DNA of 64,000 nucleotides, from contig NW_023604861.1 in NCBI RefSeq assembly GCF_014898055.3, positions 82,804,399-82,868,398 of the forward strand, in the 5' to 3' direction. The DNA is from Talpa occidentalis (Eukaryota > Chordata > Mammalia > Eulipotyphla > Talpidae). The notes under the pieces were generated by a model. The model saw only the letters and a program-made list of their open reading frames with translations, was not told where the DNA came from and did no database searches. The translations under genes and the position numbers were made by a program. Positions 1 to 11,886 of this stretch are shown here, one piece after another (position 1 is the stretch's first letter; each line of letters starts with the position of its first letter).

Positions 1-143
1 TGTGACCCCTGCTAGAACTTCCACAGCAATGCCTCAGGGCCTAGCCTCTTCCTCCCTCCCTCTTTGTCCCACCTTCACCCTGATCTCAACAGCAGGCTAC
101 TGGATCCCTCTCATATCTCTCCTTTGTGTTTTTTTTCCTCCAG
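1..143 (+). other. NAGK: NAGK last intron, 3' part
   Basis: Intronic sequence before the terminal NAGK exon. It ends in a run of T followed by CCTCCAG, a good polypyrimidine tract and acceptor. No other signal is visible. Confidence 0.85.
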
Positions 144-334
144 GTTTTCTTTTGGCACTGACCCAGGGAAGAGAGATCCAGGCTCAAAACTCCTTCTCTA
201 GCTTCACTCTGATGAAGCTGTGCCACTCCTCCGCCTTGGGTGGGGCCAGCCTAGGTGCCAAGCACATTGGGCACCTCCTGCCCATGGACTACAGTGTCAA
301 TGCCATTGCCTTCTACTCTTATACCTTCTCCTAG
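144..334 (+). CDS. NAGK: N-acetyl-D-glucosamine kinase, terminal coding exon (partial gene)
   Basis: NAGK phosphorylates GlcNAc salvaged from glycoconjugate breakdown, feeding the cytosolic UDP-GlcNAc pathway; it belongs to the BadF/BcrA-type sugar kinase/ATPase fold. This exon encodes the last 63 residues, recognisable by GFLLALTQGREIQAQN, the Gly/Ala-rich stretch SALGGASLGA and the C-terminus NAIAFYSYTFS. A pyrimidine-rich tract and CAG acceptor end at 143. The first base of the opening Gly codon comes from the upstream exon (phase 1). The TAG stop is at 332-334. The acceptor and upstream intron-like DNA argue against a processed copy. From memory, the exon differs from human at about four residues (a Ser for Phe, Cys for Arg, Lys for Arg, Val for Ala). 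It is an intact frame and probably the functional gene; a decaying segmental duplicate is less likely. The rest of the gene lies left of the window. Confidence 0.93.
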
Positions 335-475
335 GAGGCTGGCCATGGCTCTGCCCCATCCAAGGCCAGTGGACATTGGTTGCTGGGAGGAGGTGTTTTA
401 TGTCCCCCTTACCTTTTTTTTTTTTTAAAAAGAAAACCACAGAGAAAAAAAATAAATGCACTTTACTCACTCCCC
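335..475 (+). other. NAGK: NAGK 3' untranslated region
   Basis: This short 3' UTR follows the NAGK stop and holds an A-rich stretch just before the poly(A) signal. The end is estimated at 15-20 bases past that signal; the exact cleavage site cannot be read from sequence. Confidence 0.7.
451..456 (+). terminator. NAGK: NAGK polyadenylation signal AATAAA
   Basis: A canonical AATAAA lies about 117 bases after the NAGK stop, preceded by an A-rich tract and followed by T-containing sequence. It is the only canonical + strand signal close to the stop. Confidence 0.75.
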
Positions 476-2929
476 AGTTGGATTGTGTTATCAAGCACAC
501 TTGCACCCTTAGTGTACCTGCCAGCAGGTATACCAGAGGGCTCAGGAATGGTCTTAGCCCAAGGTGTTTGGCCTGTGGTCTAGTATGCTCACCATGGATT
601 TGGGCAAATAATTGATCTGTGTGCACCCCCCAGAATAGCATAATTACATGCTGTGCAGCTGCTAGTTAACCTGTGACTGATTTTCTCCTGTCAAAGCGGA
701 TCATGATCCCTACTCCACCATTCTAGTGGAACTAAGTGTAAAAAGTAACTGGGAGTAGCTTTAGATATACTGCACTGTCTACTGATTGTCCCAGTAGGAT
801 TTAGAGGACAGGTACAATTCTAATCTAGAAGTTTTACCCTACTGGATATGGTAAACGTATAGGTAAAGAGCGTATTTATTAGTAGTTTTATATGTGAATG
901 AGTTCTTGACAAATTATGAGAATGGCTGAGATCCAGGGCCAGCTAGACACACCTAGATGGTCTCTATTCCTGCAAGTACTAGCCTGGCTCTGGTTACAGT
1001 GTGACACTTGATTCCTGTCTTCTGGATATTGATCTGTATGATCCCTAAAGACAAACCCACAGCTGCTGCCTGTGCTGCCCATGCTGCTTGGTGGAGGCTG
1101 AGAACAGTCTGGATCCAGAGTGGCTACATCTACAGGTGTTCAGAGTGGAAGCTTTTTGGAGAATTAGAGCATGTCCTGAACATCAGCTGTTCTAGTGCTT
1201 TTAAACTCAGGTATCTGTATTCTTCCCCTCCATGAAGGTGTCCTGAGTCGATAGGTTAGGGATGAAATGGGAATTTTCATTTCTGCTAAACACTTTGGGT
1301 AGCTTCTGCTGCAGAGGCCCAACCTGCCCTTGAGGCAGCTTTACCCTACAGCTTTTGCATTTTGATCAGGCCCTCGAAGGGGACCTTCGATGCTTGTTTT
1401 CTAAATCAGATTACACTGTTCTTTCAGTGTAGTGTTCATATGGAATAGAATAGCAGTGGCTTCGATCTCATCAGCCCTAGACCAGTACAGTAAGCTGGAG
1501 CTTTGAGCTGTAAGAACTCAAGCCTTCACAGGGACAGCCAATCCTCTTCACATGCCAGTACGGTGCCAGCCACAGACCCACCTCAGCAAGTCTTACCATC
1601 ACCTGGTAAAAAATTTGGAGAGAACAGGAACAATCAGAGGTGCCCTTGGTGTATCCTATAGTAGTGATAAGTTATTAATGAGCAGTGAGCTGTGGAGGTT
1701 TACTTAATGTGATTTTAAGACCAGGATCAGGGAGTAGTTTGGAATTAGAAACTAAAATTTTATTGGTGAGTTTATAGTAACCCACTTATGTTCCTCAGGA
1801 TATAGTCGTCACTCTTCCCAGTCGTCTATTTCTATTGGACAGTTGGCCGTTTTATTTAGAGCAGAGCAAGGAGCCCATCTAGATGGTTTTAGTTCTAGCA
1901 CATAAGTGTTAAATGCTGGTTGGAAAAAATGAAGGCAGTATCAAAAGTGACAAGGTCAAGATGTATTCCTCATTCCTTTAGCCAAAGATGTGATGAAGTG
2001 GCTTACTCTCAGCAAGGCTTTTATTACAGAGGTTGCCATGTAAAATGTCAAAGAGAGTTTTGATGTTTCTTCCCCTTTAATTTTAAACTTAGCTGCTTCT
2101 CAATTAAGGTACCAGGAGCAGTTAATGGGATTCTGAACTACCAGGTATTGGAGGTGTATGTATTTCATCTGAGCCTATGGCAGCCTTCTGACAAGGCAGG
2201 AGAGCTTGAAACAAGTTCTAGACTCATGACAGCTCAGCCTCATTGGTACCATTCATTCAGCAAACATTTCTAGATGTCTTTTAGCTATGATGGGTTTTCT
2301 AAGGATTAAAAATAAGTACTTGCTAACACTATACCAACTGAAAGATAGTGAAAATTTATGGAACTGCACATTTACAACACATGCTTTTCTGTACTTACTA
2401 CAGCAAATAAATTTAATGAATTTTAATGAGTGAATATACCATTCCATTTTCAAGGCTGTTACACTCAATAGTTCCGGCCCTATATACACATAACTATGGT
2501 GTCTCAGGAAGCTCTACATAGGTAAGAAAGCTCAGACTTCCTTTTTTCCTGGTTTCAGAAAGGAAGCAAAAATGATAGCACTCAGCATTCTTACAGGCCT
2601 TGGTCTGGCCATGATATTTTTACCATATGATAAAGCCCCTCAAACAATCATTGGGAGATTTGAGCTAGATAATAAATTAAATGGGAATTACAAAACTAGT
2701 CTTGAGCAGGGACAACACCTACTTAGTAATCCAGGAGCCCCGGGTGCCTAAGCCAGTCTTGGGATGTAGCATGTTCTAGTCAGTTCTGAAAGGCAAATAC
2801 AGAATCCTTGTTTTCTAGATATAAGTCATTTTGCCCAGAAACAGGAAAAAAAACAACTTTCTCAATTTCCCTTTATGCCCAAGTATAAATTATGAACCAC
2901 TGTTCAAAGCTGTACACACTGCCACCACT

Positions 2930-3125
2930 ATTGCTACCATATATTAAGTGCACATTATGTGCCAGGCAGTATTTTGAAATTAAATTTAATCCTTAAGATT
3001 AGATTTGAATTACATCTGATTTCCACAATAGCCCCAGAGGGGAGTTGTCACACCTTTACAAATTGTGGTTTAGGGTGAAGGCACAAAGGTAGAGGTGGGA
3101 TTGACTCAGGACTGCCAAGCCAATG
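2930..3125 (+). repeat. MIR SINE (ancient)
   Basis: The sequence holds the MIR/L2-type phrase TTATGTGCCAGGCA, a core with decayed 'cccattttacagatg' pattern, and a gene-like AGGACTGCCAAGCC 3' segment. It is strongly diverged. Confidence 0.6.
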
Positions 3126-4060
3126 TTATTATTTTGTAATACTATTTAGTGTGGAAAATTATGTACCTAAAATGATGATCCACCTTGAGACAATCTCACA
3201 CACCACACATACCCCCTTGTAGTATGATATACAATGACCCAGTCTTAGGAAAAATGGTACCAACGCCCGCAAATGCATTTTATTCTTATTTTATTGAGAT
3301 TTTCAACAGCTGCCATTTGATTTGTATAGCAAATTTTTTAAAAAGTACTTTTTTCCATTTTTTATTTTTATGAAAATTATTTTAATTTTAAAGCCCTGCC
3401 CCTGCACCCCCACCCAAAGAAGTGTTAACTACCATCTAATGTTTAAGAGGGAAAAAAGAACAAAAACAGGTTTTAAACACTTGTGAAACTGGGATAAATG
3501 TCCAAATTCAAGACCTGGGCCTGCTGGAGGTACTAAGCCACCCCTGGGCACCACCAGCACTTCATCTACACCAACACGAGGTGAGCCATGCAAGACCCTC
3601 AGGGGGATCTTGATTTTCACAAGCTCCATTCCCTTTCTTCTCTTGACTTCCTCTGCTGGCTGTGCCCCTTCCAACAAAGACAGCCCCATCTTTAATACAT
3701 GCTCAGCTTTGTAGGAGATGATACTGTATTTAGAAAGTTCAGATATTTCCCCTTCTATTCATGTAGGAAAACATATCCAACATAGTATTGATGGTTTCAC
3801 TTTCTTGTTCACTCAAACACGTGCTTGTACTTTTTATCAGATGCTTGATAAGTCCTGATGTGTAGACAGCACAAAAGTTCCTTCTCAAGAAGAAGTTGCA
3901 AAACAGTATTTCGGCCTCAATTCAGACTACTCACATGGACCTTCTGATGGCAAAGCTGGCTCCGAGAAGCAGTGCCTCTGACATGCACAGTAGCTTCACC
4001 TATGACTCCTGTGTTCTGCCATTCAGACCACAGGAGTTTGAAAGACACCCGGCAGACAAA

Positions 4061-4415
4061 ATGTGGTATGTCCATCAGTGGAATAATATTTAGCAGAACG
4101 GAACAAAATACCAGCATAAATTATGCCACTGGTGAACCTCAGAAATAGCCTCAGTGAAAAAAACAGACAAGACCACACATTATGTGATTGCATTGATACT
4201 GTATATCCAAAAGAGGCAAATTTAGAGACCAAAAAATTAGTAGCTGCCTAGCGCTGGAAACAATGTAAATAGGCATGAAAGATACTGGGGGGGCAGGAGG
4301 TGAAAAGATCTGTAACTGGGTTATGGTTATGGCTGTGCCACTCAGGAAAGTTACTAAAATCACTGTAAATTTTATGATATGTAAAATATGCCTCAATAAA
4401 GTTTAAAAGAAAAAA
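4061..4415 (+). mobile_element. Old L1 (L1M type) 3' end
   Basis: The order of motifs follows mammalian L1 ORF2 end and 3' UTR: a TGGAATAATATTTAGC-like stretch, a decayed 'cattatgtgattgcattgatactgta' equivalent, then AGTAGCTGCCTAGCGCTGG, a G-rich run and an AATAAA-containing A-rich tail. High divergence indicates an insertion older than the lineage-specific SINEs. Confidence 0.75.
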
Positions 4416-7228
4416 GACTTCTGCTTCCAAACCACCATCCAGCATTAAATATTCCTGAAGACTCAGACTCAGTAGGACAGGATTATCACTTACTGTTAAG
4501 CTGTAGAGTGAAAACATTGTACCATTTAATAGTAAACAGTGAAAAATGTTTTACTATTTCAGGTCTATTTTTCTGCAAAATTAAATATCCTAGGATGTTT
4601 CCTTATTTTTTAATAAAAAGTGGCCCGGAAGAAGATAGGATTGGGAAAGAAAGCTCAAACAAACCTCACAAATGAGACTCCTCTTAACAACAAAACCTAA
4701 GAGGGCGCTTTCTTTTGGAATAAAGATGGTGCTTTTAACTTTCCTTCCTTTGCAGATTGCTTTCCGTCCCCTGGGGAAGTAGTGGTGGATCTCTTAGCTG
4801 TACTCTGTAGGAATCAGTGTACTTAGCTGTCCTATTCCTATGCCCTCTAAAAAAACTAGATTAAGGGGGGGTGGGGTAGGAGGGAGGTTGGGTGGTGAGG
4901 GCAGGAGATAGCCAGGAAGCCAGCAGGAAACTTGAGTGTCTCTTGGGTTGGTCTGCTGCTCTTTAATCCCTTTGTCACCAGTTGCAGCTTCAAGAAGGGA
5001 GAAATAAAGATAGAAGATTAAAAATAAAGGGGTGGAAAAAACTCTCAAATTGTGACTAACCAAGTCTGTGGATGAAATTCACAAGGTAGCAGAGAGTTGG
5101 CTGCAAAATACACCAGGGGTTGGACAATGGGGTGGGGGTATGAGTCATGTGGGACTGTAGGAGAGGCAGGACATCAAGGTTTCTGATGCATACCAGACCT
5201 GGGTCAATCCTGTTCTCTCCACCCAAACTAATGAGGTTTATATTATAGCTGTGGAGAGTGGCTTTCCCAATAGATGGACATCTCCAAATCATGGGCAAAT
5301 TAGATTTCTGCCTGTTTCCATACCTCATCCACATATGTTGGGACCCATCAAAGAACACTCCCACCACAGTAGAGTAAGATTGCTGGGTCCCCAATGTTTT
5401 CACATGGGGTTTGCAGCAGCACTGACAAAAAAACATTCAGTTAAGCTGGGTTCTTTGGCTGCTGCTTCACACAACTTTCCTCTCTGGCATATGTAAATTG
5501 CCAGACTATTCAACTGACTTCCATCCAGCCTCCACAATCAAGACAAAACTTTGACATAGCAATATACAATTAAAAAATTGTCGCTTAGTATTTCACTAAA
5601 ACATTTTAAAAGCCATAGTTAACATCATAGAGATCCCCTCATTATAGAGACCCCAGCTGTTCTGACTTTGGAAACTAAAGATGCTGCAAAGGTCCAGCCT
5701 TATTTTGTTTTGACCTTACGTGATCCTCAAAAGTCAACTACTGCCGTCAGAAATTGTCCCAAAGACCCAAAGCTACATATGCTTAGGCCTAGGCTGCGTC
5801 CATCAAATTTTCAGCTATAGTTCAAAGCCTAGTGAAACTGAAATTGCATTTCCTTGATATCTCCTCCCCCCTAAAGAACAAGAGAGAAAATAACTTTCAC
5901 CTTGGAGTTTTAGAGTCAACCGCAAAAATCAGAAGTCAATCACTATTAAACTAATACTGGAACCAGCCAGAAATGACAACTGTTAAAAATACATACTCTA
6001 TTTCCATACAAATTCTTAAACTTTATCACAAAAAAAAAAGTTTGAACGGAGTAGTGGCTTAAAATTCAACATCAAATTAATTAGTCGTTTTTAAATACCA
6101 GCATCACCATTAAAGGGTTAAACGTGGCTACACTGACCTATACCCAGAACCTCTCCAATGAAGAAGTCTGAGAGAGGCTCCCAGCCTTTCCCTAGTGAAG
6201 CTCCAACAAGAAAACGGGCATTTCTGCTGAGAAGTTTCTAAGCTCTAACTATAGCCCGTGATCTACATGACAACTGTGCTCCCTCCTCACAACATAAAAT
6301 AGATGGAGAAAAGAGCTGAGTTACAAGAGGAACCATGAGAACCACAAGACTATATGTTAAAAATATGGTTAGCTGCTTCCTGATCCTGGAGTCGGCACAC
6401 ATTGGATCTGAATAGGACTAGTAAGTCTAGCCCTCAGGTTCTACTGCTCATTGGGCAGGAAGATGTCCTAGTCCTGACCAAATAAGCCTTGTAACCATGC
6501 TGAAGACTGACATCCAAAATGGAACCAACTGCACAGGAAATGGCAGTACAGGCCCCTGTGACCACATTGAGCATCTGGGCCTGTTCATGCGTCAGAAGAG
6601 CAAGCTTTCTTCAGGATGAAGAAATGACTTGATCTGGATCCAGTAGGACTTTCCAGACCAGGAGCCATTGTACTTGTGATAGAGACACTCATGCATGGTG
6701 TAAAAAATGACTCCTTATGCAAACCCAACACATTTCCAACAACCTTCAGAATTCTGAGCTCGTACAGGCTAATGGAGACCGAAGAGGAAAAGCAGCCCCA
6801 GAAGAGGGGACTGCTATCTTCTAACCAGGCCCTGCCTTTTTCAGACGCAATAACCCCAGCTGAAGCTGGAATAATGAAGTTTTTTTTAATTCATAGCCTT
6901 CCCTAAAAAACGAGTTAAGAGTTCTAGTCACTTGAGGTAGAGGCTTCAGGAATGAACGTGCACATCCGGCAATACAAGCTCCCTAAGTGACTCTAATGAC
7001 GGGCAAACTAATGTAGAAGGCCGTTTTTTTTTTTTTTCCCAAATGACGCCATCCTATAGACTCAAACAAAGAAAAGACGTGGGTTTTAAATCTGACATTA
7101 GTGTGTGCCTGTTCAAAAAGTTAACAAGGGAACTCATGAGAAAAGGGAAAAATTTTTCAGCTTTCCTGACCCTAGTCCTTTCCTTCCAACCTCTGTCCCA
7201 CATCCACATACTGAATATACAAACAGAC

Positions 7229-7234
7229 TTTATT
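7229..7234 (-). terminator. PAIP2B: Candidate PAIP2B polyadenylation signal
   Basis: TTTATT on the + strand is AATAAA for PAIP2B, about 1.5 kb after its stop. The following - strand sequence is rich in TG (TATGTGGATGTGGG), as expected of a downstream GU element. Longer UTR forms using signals farther left are possible. Confidence 0.4.
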
Positions 7235-8737
7235 TCAAATTACACAATCTTTTCCTGATAGGCCTACCACATAAGACAATAGCAATCACCCAGAAGTCAT
7301 GTCCTCCTTAGGCTCCTGCAAGTCTTGGTCCTGGGAGAATGGTCAGGACTGGACATGCTCTCCTTACAACCTGACTCTGCCACCTACATCTCTATCACAG
7401 CTCCTATGCGCAATGTAGTTCCTCACGAGTATTAACAAAATCCTGTGACTTACAGGCAGGAAAGACAAAAGAAATGCACCCAGAGAGGAACCAAGCAAAT
7501 CTGCAGAGCTGGGTGTATGAGAATGGCAAGATTCTCTCATGGCTAAAGCTATTCCAGTGGGTCACAGAGTCTCCCGAGTTTAGTGGGACTCATTTGCCTA
7601 GGCTTCTTTGAAGTTCTTTTACATCATTCTGTGAGGTTCGGAGAAGCTTCCAAGTTGTGAACTGAGCTTCTTGCTAGTGTCCCAAAAATTAGATTTACTT
7701 GTAAAGGTGCATAAACCTTTTTATGGGAATTAATATATCTGATGGACCGAATGTTCATGGAGCTGGGGAAAAAAGTGTCAAAAAAAATGTAAAATACAAC
7801 AAACAACGATAAACATTCAAGGAAGACTTCTCCAGGCTCAAGCTGATGGCAGGCATGGCATGCCTCTCATGTGCCTTTGGTAACAATATCTTTTTTTAAA
7901 AACAGGGAGGGTTGGGGTGGGAAGGCAACAGGGAACTAGGTACCATAAGGGATGAAGCGGCAAATCAATCCTGTTTTTTTACCTTGCAGATGATGAGTTC
8001 AATGGTAGCTGTCAAGAGAGGCTTAGGAACAGGCCAACAGCAACTGAGTGACTTACCCTGTATAGCCCTTCCTTTCTGATTTACAACTTTCATGAACCGT
8101 TAAAAGAGTAAGAGTAGTTCTTACTAGTTCTTACTAGTTCTTTACATCTGTGCTTCTTGAATGGGGTTCAGAGCAGGGAGATGTAGTCTCCCTGGAAATT
8201 ACCAGCAGGTCATCAGTAATCCCGCTTCATTGCCAGGAACCCCCAGGGGCCAGGGGAGCTGAGCAGCATACTCTGGTTTGCAACACCTGCTTCTTCCACT
8301 TGTCTCTTTTCCCATCTGGCTTAACAAACTCGCTAAGTAGATCTCTGGGTGCTCACTGTCCTTGGTAAGTATACAGCAGGGTGAACAGGGCATTTCTTAA
8401 GCACCCAGATTTTCTTGGTCAACTTACTTTTTTTAAATACGCACACAGCAGAACATTTCTGATGAAGGGGAAAAAATATGGCTGCCAACAATAATAGTAA
8501 TAAGAAACTGCTTCAAATGAAAGTCAGTAGAACAAAAGAGAACTACTCAGAGAGAGGTGTGTAGAGTGAGATTGAGCACATTAGTTCCTCTAGTCACAGT
8601 GTCAAGTTAAACCACTGTTCCCCTTCCCAGCTGTGCACCCCTTGCCCGCCCACCCCCCCTCCTTAGCTCTGCCTTTTTGTGCAGCACTGTCCCCAGATGT
8701 GGGGACAGACAAGTCCTGCTCAGAGCTTTCTGTCAGC

Positions 8738-8794
8738 TCAGTACTTGACTCCGGGAATAAATTCCTTGGCATCCGGGTTCAGGTTACTTTTGCT
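8738..8794 (-). CDS. PAIP2B: PAIP2B coding exon 4 (terminal): PAM2 motif and stop
   Basis: This exon encodes the last 18 residues of PAIP2B and the TGA stop (8738-8740). The peptide SKSNLNPDAKEFIPGVKY is the PAM2 motif that docks on the MLLE domain of poly(A)-binding protein (PABPC1), with the key aromatic Phe at residue 117 and the LNP-A-F-P pattern intact. A TTATTTCAG acceptor precedes it, and the junction is phase 0, joining cleanly to exon 3. The residue before the final Lys-Tyr is Val, as in PAIP2; I recall Glu in human PAIP2B. The 3' UTR continues to the left. Confidence 0.95.
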   Translation of the reverse strand, partial: SKSNLNPDAKEFIPGVKY

Positions 8795-9729
8795 CTGAAA
8801 TAAAAATCAAGAGATAATAAATGACAAGGCAATGCACTTGAAAGCTTATTTTCTCTCTGCTTCCATTATTCCCAGTACCTTCCTCTTAGCCTCAAGAAGA
8901 GAAAAAAAAGAATTCTTTGCAACTCAGGCTGTTATTGCTGGGCTGTTCTCAATGGGTCTTGACATACTAAGCCCTAAGCAACCCCATTTTCTCCTTTCTG
9001 CTTTGAGATTCCTGTACCTTCAAGATGCTTTCATTAAAGGCTTGTAAGTTCAACTCCAAAAAGAGTTTCTCAACTCAATGAGTATCTTAACTCAATGAAA
9101 ATCAGCGTATTCCATCAACTAAGTTTGCTTACCATAATCCTTTTGTTATTTTTAAAAATCTTTCTGTACTTTCTTTGTTACCTAATTCCCATGTGAGTAC
9201 TCAAAACCTTGGCAAACTGCAGGGCACAATCAGTCAGAACACAAGTTGTGTGAGAACTGTATCAGCCACAGCATTCTAACATAAGTAAACGTAGAAGGCA
9301 GGCAATTCATTTATTAGGTCCTCTAATTATAAGTGGAAAATGGCCTCTTAGGAGTGTATGCCTTCCAAAATGGCAGGAAATTTTTATAACCTCGTCATTC
9401 AGTACCATAAAGACAGGTTTCAGGGACAGTATAAGAAAATGATAAGTTAAAACCAAAACTCTTCTGTGTTCAAATTTTTACCCTTATCCCAATTCTACTT
9501 TGAAAAGCCCACCGAGCAAATGAAAGCTGGTGATGCTGCAGTAATGTTTCCAGTGCTTTAGGAGGTGTGCTACAGCTTCAACCACTTCTCATTAATGCCC
9601 AAGAAACAGTGGCTCAGAGGGCTCTAGACACTTGCCCTGAGTTGTAGGGTCACAAAGAAAGTCTGTGATTCCAAATCCTGTATCTTTTTCTCTACGTCAT
9701 AAGTGGAACTAAATACATATTGCTCTTAC
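8795..9729 (-). other. PAIP2B: PAIP2B intron 3
   Basis: The intron is bounded by a GTAAGAG donor (ending at 9729) and a TTTCAG acceptor (starting at 8795). Apart from the MIR, nothing stands out. Confidence 0.9.
9555..9695 (+). repeat. MIR SINE (ancient) in PAIP2B intron 3
   Basis: A decayed MIR core is visible: AACAGTGGCTCAGAGGG, CACTTGCCCTGAGTTGTAGGGTCAC-type wording and a 'tgtgattccaaatcctg' 3' part. It is oriented opposite to PAIP2B. Confidence 0.55.
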
Positions 9730-9906
9730 CAAAATATCTTCAGAATCATGAGCATCGTTGACTGACAGTCCATTTAACTGTTGTTGCAACTGTCCCATGG
9801 CCTGAGGCAGGTCCCGTGAAGGAATAAACCAGTCTTGGTCTTCTTCATCCAGCATCTCCTGGAAGCAGCGGTCCAAAAAGTCTTGCTCCTGCAGCTCCTC
9901 CTCCAC
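9730..9906 (-). CDS. PAIP2B: PAIP2B coding exon 3: acidic PABP-binding region (PAM1)
   Basis: This exon encodes residues 47-105, beginning VEEELQEQDFLDRCFQEMLD and including DWFIPSRDLPQAMGQLQQQ. This acidic, helical region corresponds to PAM1, which contacts the RRM domains of poly(A)-binding protein and displaces it from poly(A), so that PAIP2B represses translation in the cytoplasm. The exon is 177 bases (59 codons), phase 0 at both ends, with an ATAG acceptor (9908-9907) and a GTAAGAG donor. The wording matches PAIP2B and not its paralogue PAIP2, which has EELWEEEF here. From memory, a short stretch after GLSV differs from human (NDAHD here). Confidence 0.97.
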
Positions 9907-11748
9907 CTATAAGCAAGGGGAAGGAGCTCAGACTCACTGTTCCCATGGGACTCACCCTTCTAGTTTTTCACCACCTCCTTTCTCAGAGGTTGCTACTCTG
10001 CAATTAAGAATGAAATATACTAAGAATTAAGATGTTTCTGATGACTTGCTAGAGAAAACATTTTTTCTACCAAGTTCCATCAACAGTAAGACTGAGGAAA
10101 CAGTTAAATTCAAAACAGCAGTAATTCCAAGTTTCACAGCTCTTTTAAGATTTCTAATATGTAACAAATATTTTCCATTCATATGGCACAGAAAATCACT
10201 TCTGAGCTTGAATTCACTTCTCAATCTTAAGAAGGAACTCTTCTTAAATTTTCCGTTTTACAAGTACAAGTAACTAGACTACTACTTTGACAGTGGAGAT
10301 TAAATCAAAACCAACTTAGTTTGTGGCCCACTTTTCTCGCAAGAAGGTCTCCTAAGGGTGAAAAATACTTTCAGAACCTTAGAAAGACACAGTTAACGTG
10401 TTTTGGCACACCACTAGAAAATCATCAATACAGTATCCTTTCCAAACAAGAAGAAATGAATATTTAAATAATTCCTACTACTTAGATTGCCCTAAACTAA
10501 GGCTATATATGTATATATTCTTTTCTACCCTTTTGCAGATATTGTTAACTCTTAGTAAAAAATATGGTTCTCGCTGCAGATCTAGTGGATTTTAACAAGT
10601 CTCCTGTTTCACGTTTGACCATTCCTTTCCTGCAACTGGTGACAAATTAACAGCTTACTAGTGGCATCAATAGAGGAGAAGTCAAGCAAAATAGAAACCA
10701 ACCAAATTAGTCAACCTCATTAATTCATAAGAAAAGTCATTGGCAGCAAGACTTCAAATAAAAACCAGAGTATTTCAGGATCACAATTAGCCACATTTTT
10801 AAAAATCTCAAGTAAATTAACAGTTATGAAGGACTTAAAATAACAACAAAATTATTTCCAACCTATAAGATTTAACATGATTACTCAAGATCTCACCCTA
10901 ACTTCTCCCAGGAACATAACAGCATCCTCCCTCTTATTAAATGGTGACCTGGACACAGGGCCGTGACAAGAAGCATTATCTATGTGCCATTCTCACAGAT
11001 CATGACACAGTGAGAAACTGCTGGCTGGTCCCCTAAACTTGTTTCCTTCTTTTCAGAAGACCAGGCTGCACAGTTAAAATCATATTTCCCACCTCCCATG
11101 CTGGCCATGTATTCATTTACATAACATTCCCCAAAGGGATGTGAACACTTTTGTATGGCGTAGTTAAGAGAGACCCCTGTGTTGGCTGCCTTTGGCTCTC
11201 TCCCTTTCGCAACTACCAGGCTTCCAGTCAGCCTTCAGTTATTCAGCTGATAATGCTGGGAAGGTGGCGGAGCAACACCACAGAAGGGACCATGAAGTCA
11301 AAGAATCCTTGGAGTGCTTACCCAGATTTGTTAACAAGATATAAGGCTACGAATTATGGCTGGATCTCTGTGGAAGCAGTCTAGCTTTCCCCTACACATA
11401 AGTCACTTCTCTGTCTCAGACTCATACTCTTGCCAGTCCTAGTTACTATTTGGGACATGCCAGGCTGGCCTGTCTCCACACAGCTGCTGTTTCCCAGAAG
11501 TCTCCACCAGATTACCATGGCTTTAGAATCTCTTTTAATCAACAAGGTGAAAAAATACCAGTATCTTCTTCCAAGCTACTGTCACTCTGGTTTCTTACCA
11601 ACCGAAGATACTTCTTGGTCAGCCCAGACCAGACCTGTGTATTTTTAAGTTATTCTAAAGTCAATGAACTCTTTCCTTTTGTTAAGACTGTCAATAAAAT
11701 GTTATAACTGTTGAGTTACATTATCATTAGCTTTCCACTTTTATTTAC
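9907..11748 (-). other. PAIP2B: PAIP2B intron 2
   Basis: The donor is GTAAAT at 11748-11743 and the acceptor is TTATAG ending at 9907. I see no repeats of recent type and no other feature in these 1.8 kb. Confidence 0.9.
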
Positions 11749-11886
11749 CTGTCTGTTGAAATCCTCTTCATTCTCCATCCACATGTATTCTGCAAATGGA
11801 TTCTCTTTTTCATCATGCCCATTTAACCCCTGGTCCTCTTTGGATTTTACATTTGGTGATGTACTTGCTACACTGGATCCATTCAT
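11749..11886 (-). CDS. PAIP2B: PAIP2B coding exon 2 (start codon exon)
   Basis: This exon encodes residues 1-46, starting [20 protein letters not shown] and ending in the conserved block [18 protein letters not shown]. The ATG (11886-11884) has A at -3. The exon itself begins at about 11897 after a TTTAG acceptor, so only some 11 bases of 5' UTR are in it; the remaining 5' UTR must come from the CpG-island exon. The donor GTAAAT follows a phase-0 Gln codon. Together with exons 3 and 4 this gives an uninterrupted 123-residue protein, the length I recall for human PAIP2B. Confidence 0.96.

Larger units (their letters stand above)
476..8737 (-). other. PAIP2B: NAGK-PAIP2B convergent interval, including PAIP2B 3' UTR of unknown length
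   Basis: No coding exon is supported here. The PAIP2B 3' UTR starts at 8737 and runs leftward; its end is not certain. Candidate - strand AATAAA signals lie at 7229-7234, 1759-1764 and 875-880. The first has a TG-rich stretch just downstream on the - strand. The stretch contains an MIR (2930-3125), an old L1 3' end (4061-4415) and a 10-base unit repeated three times near 8116-8145. It has no recent SINE or young L1. A minus-strand open frame at 3429-3689 resembles nothing I recognise. Confidence 0.6.

Noticed and set aside
3429..3689. 86-codon - strand frame in the NAGK-PAIP2B interval, considered as an exon or retrocopy
   Set aside because: I recognise no protein, and there is no poly(A), target duplication or splice pair. 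It may be part of the PAIP2B 3' UTR.
8116..8145. Three 10-base repeats (TAGTTCTTAC) considered as a regulatory or CRISPR-like array
   Set aside because: Adjacent short units without spacers in a mammalian 3' UTR region; simple tandem repeat.
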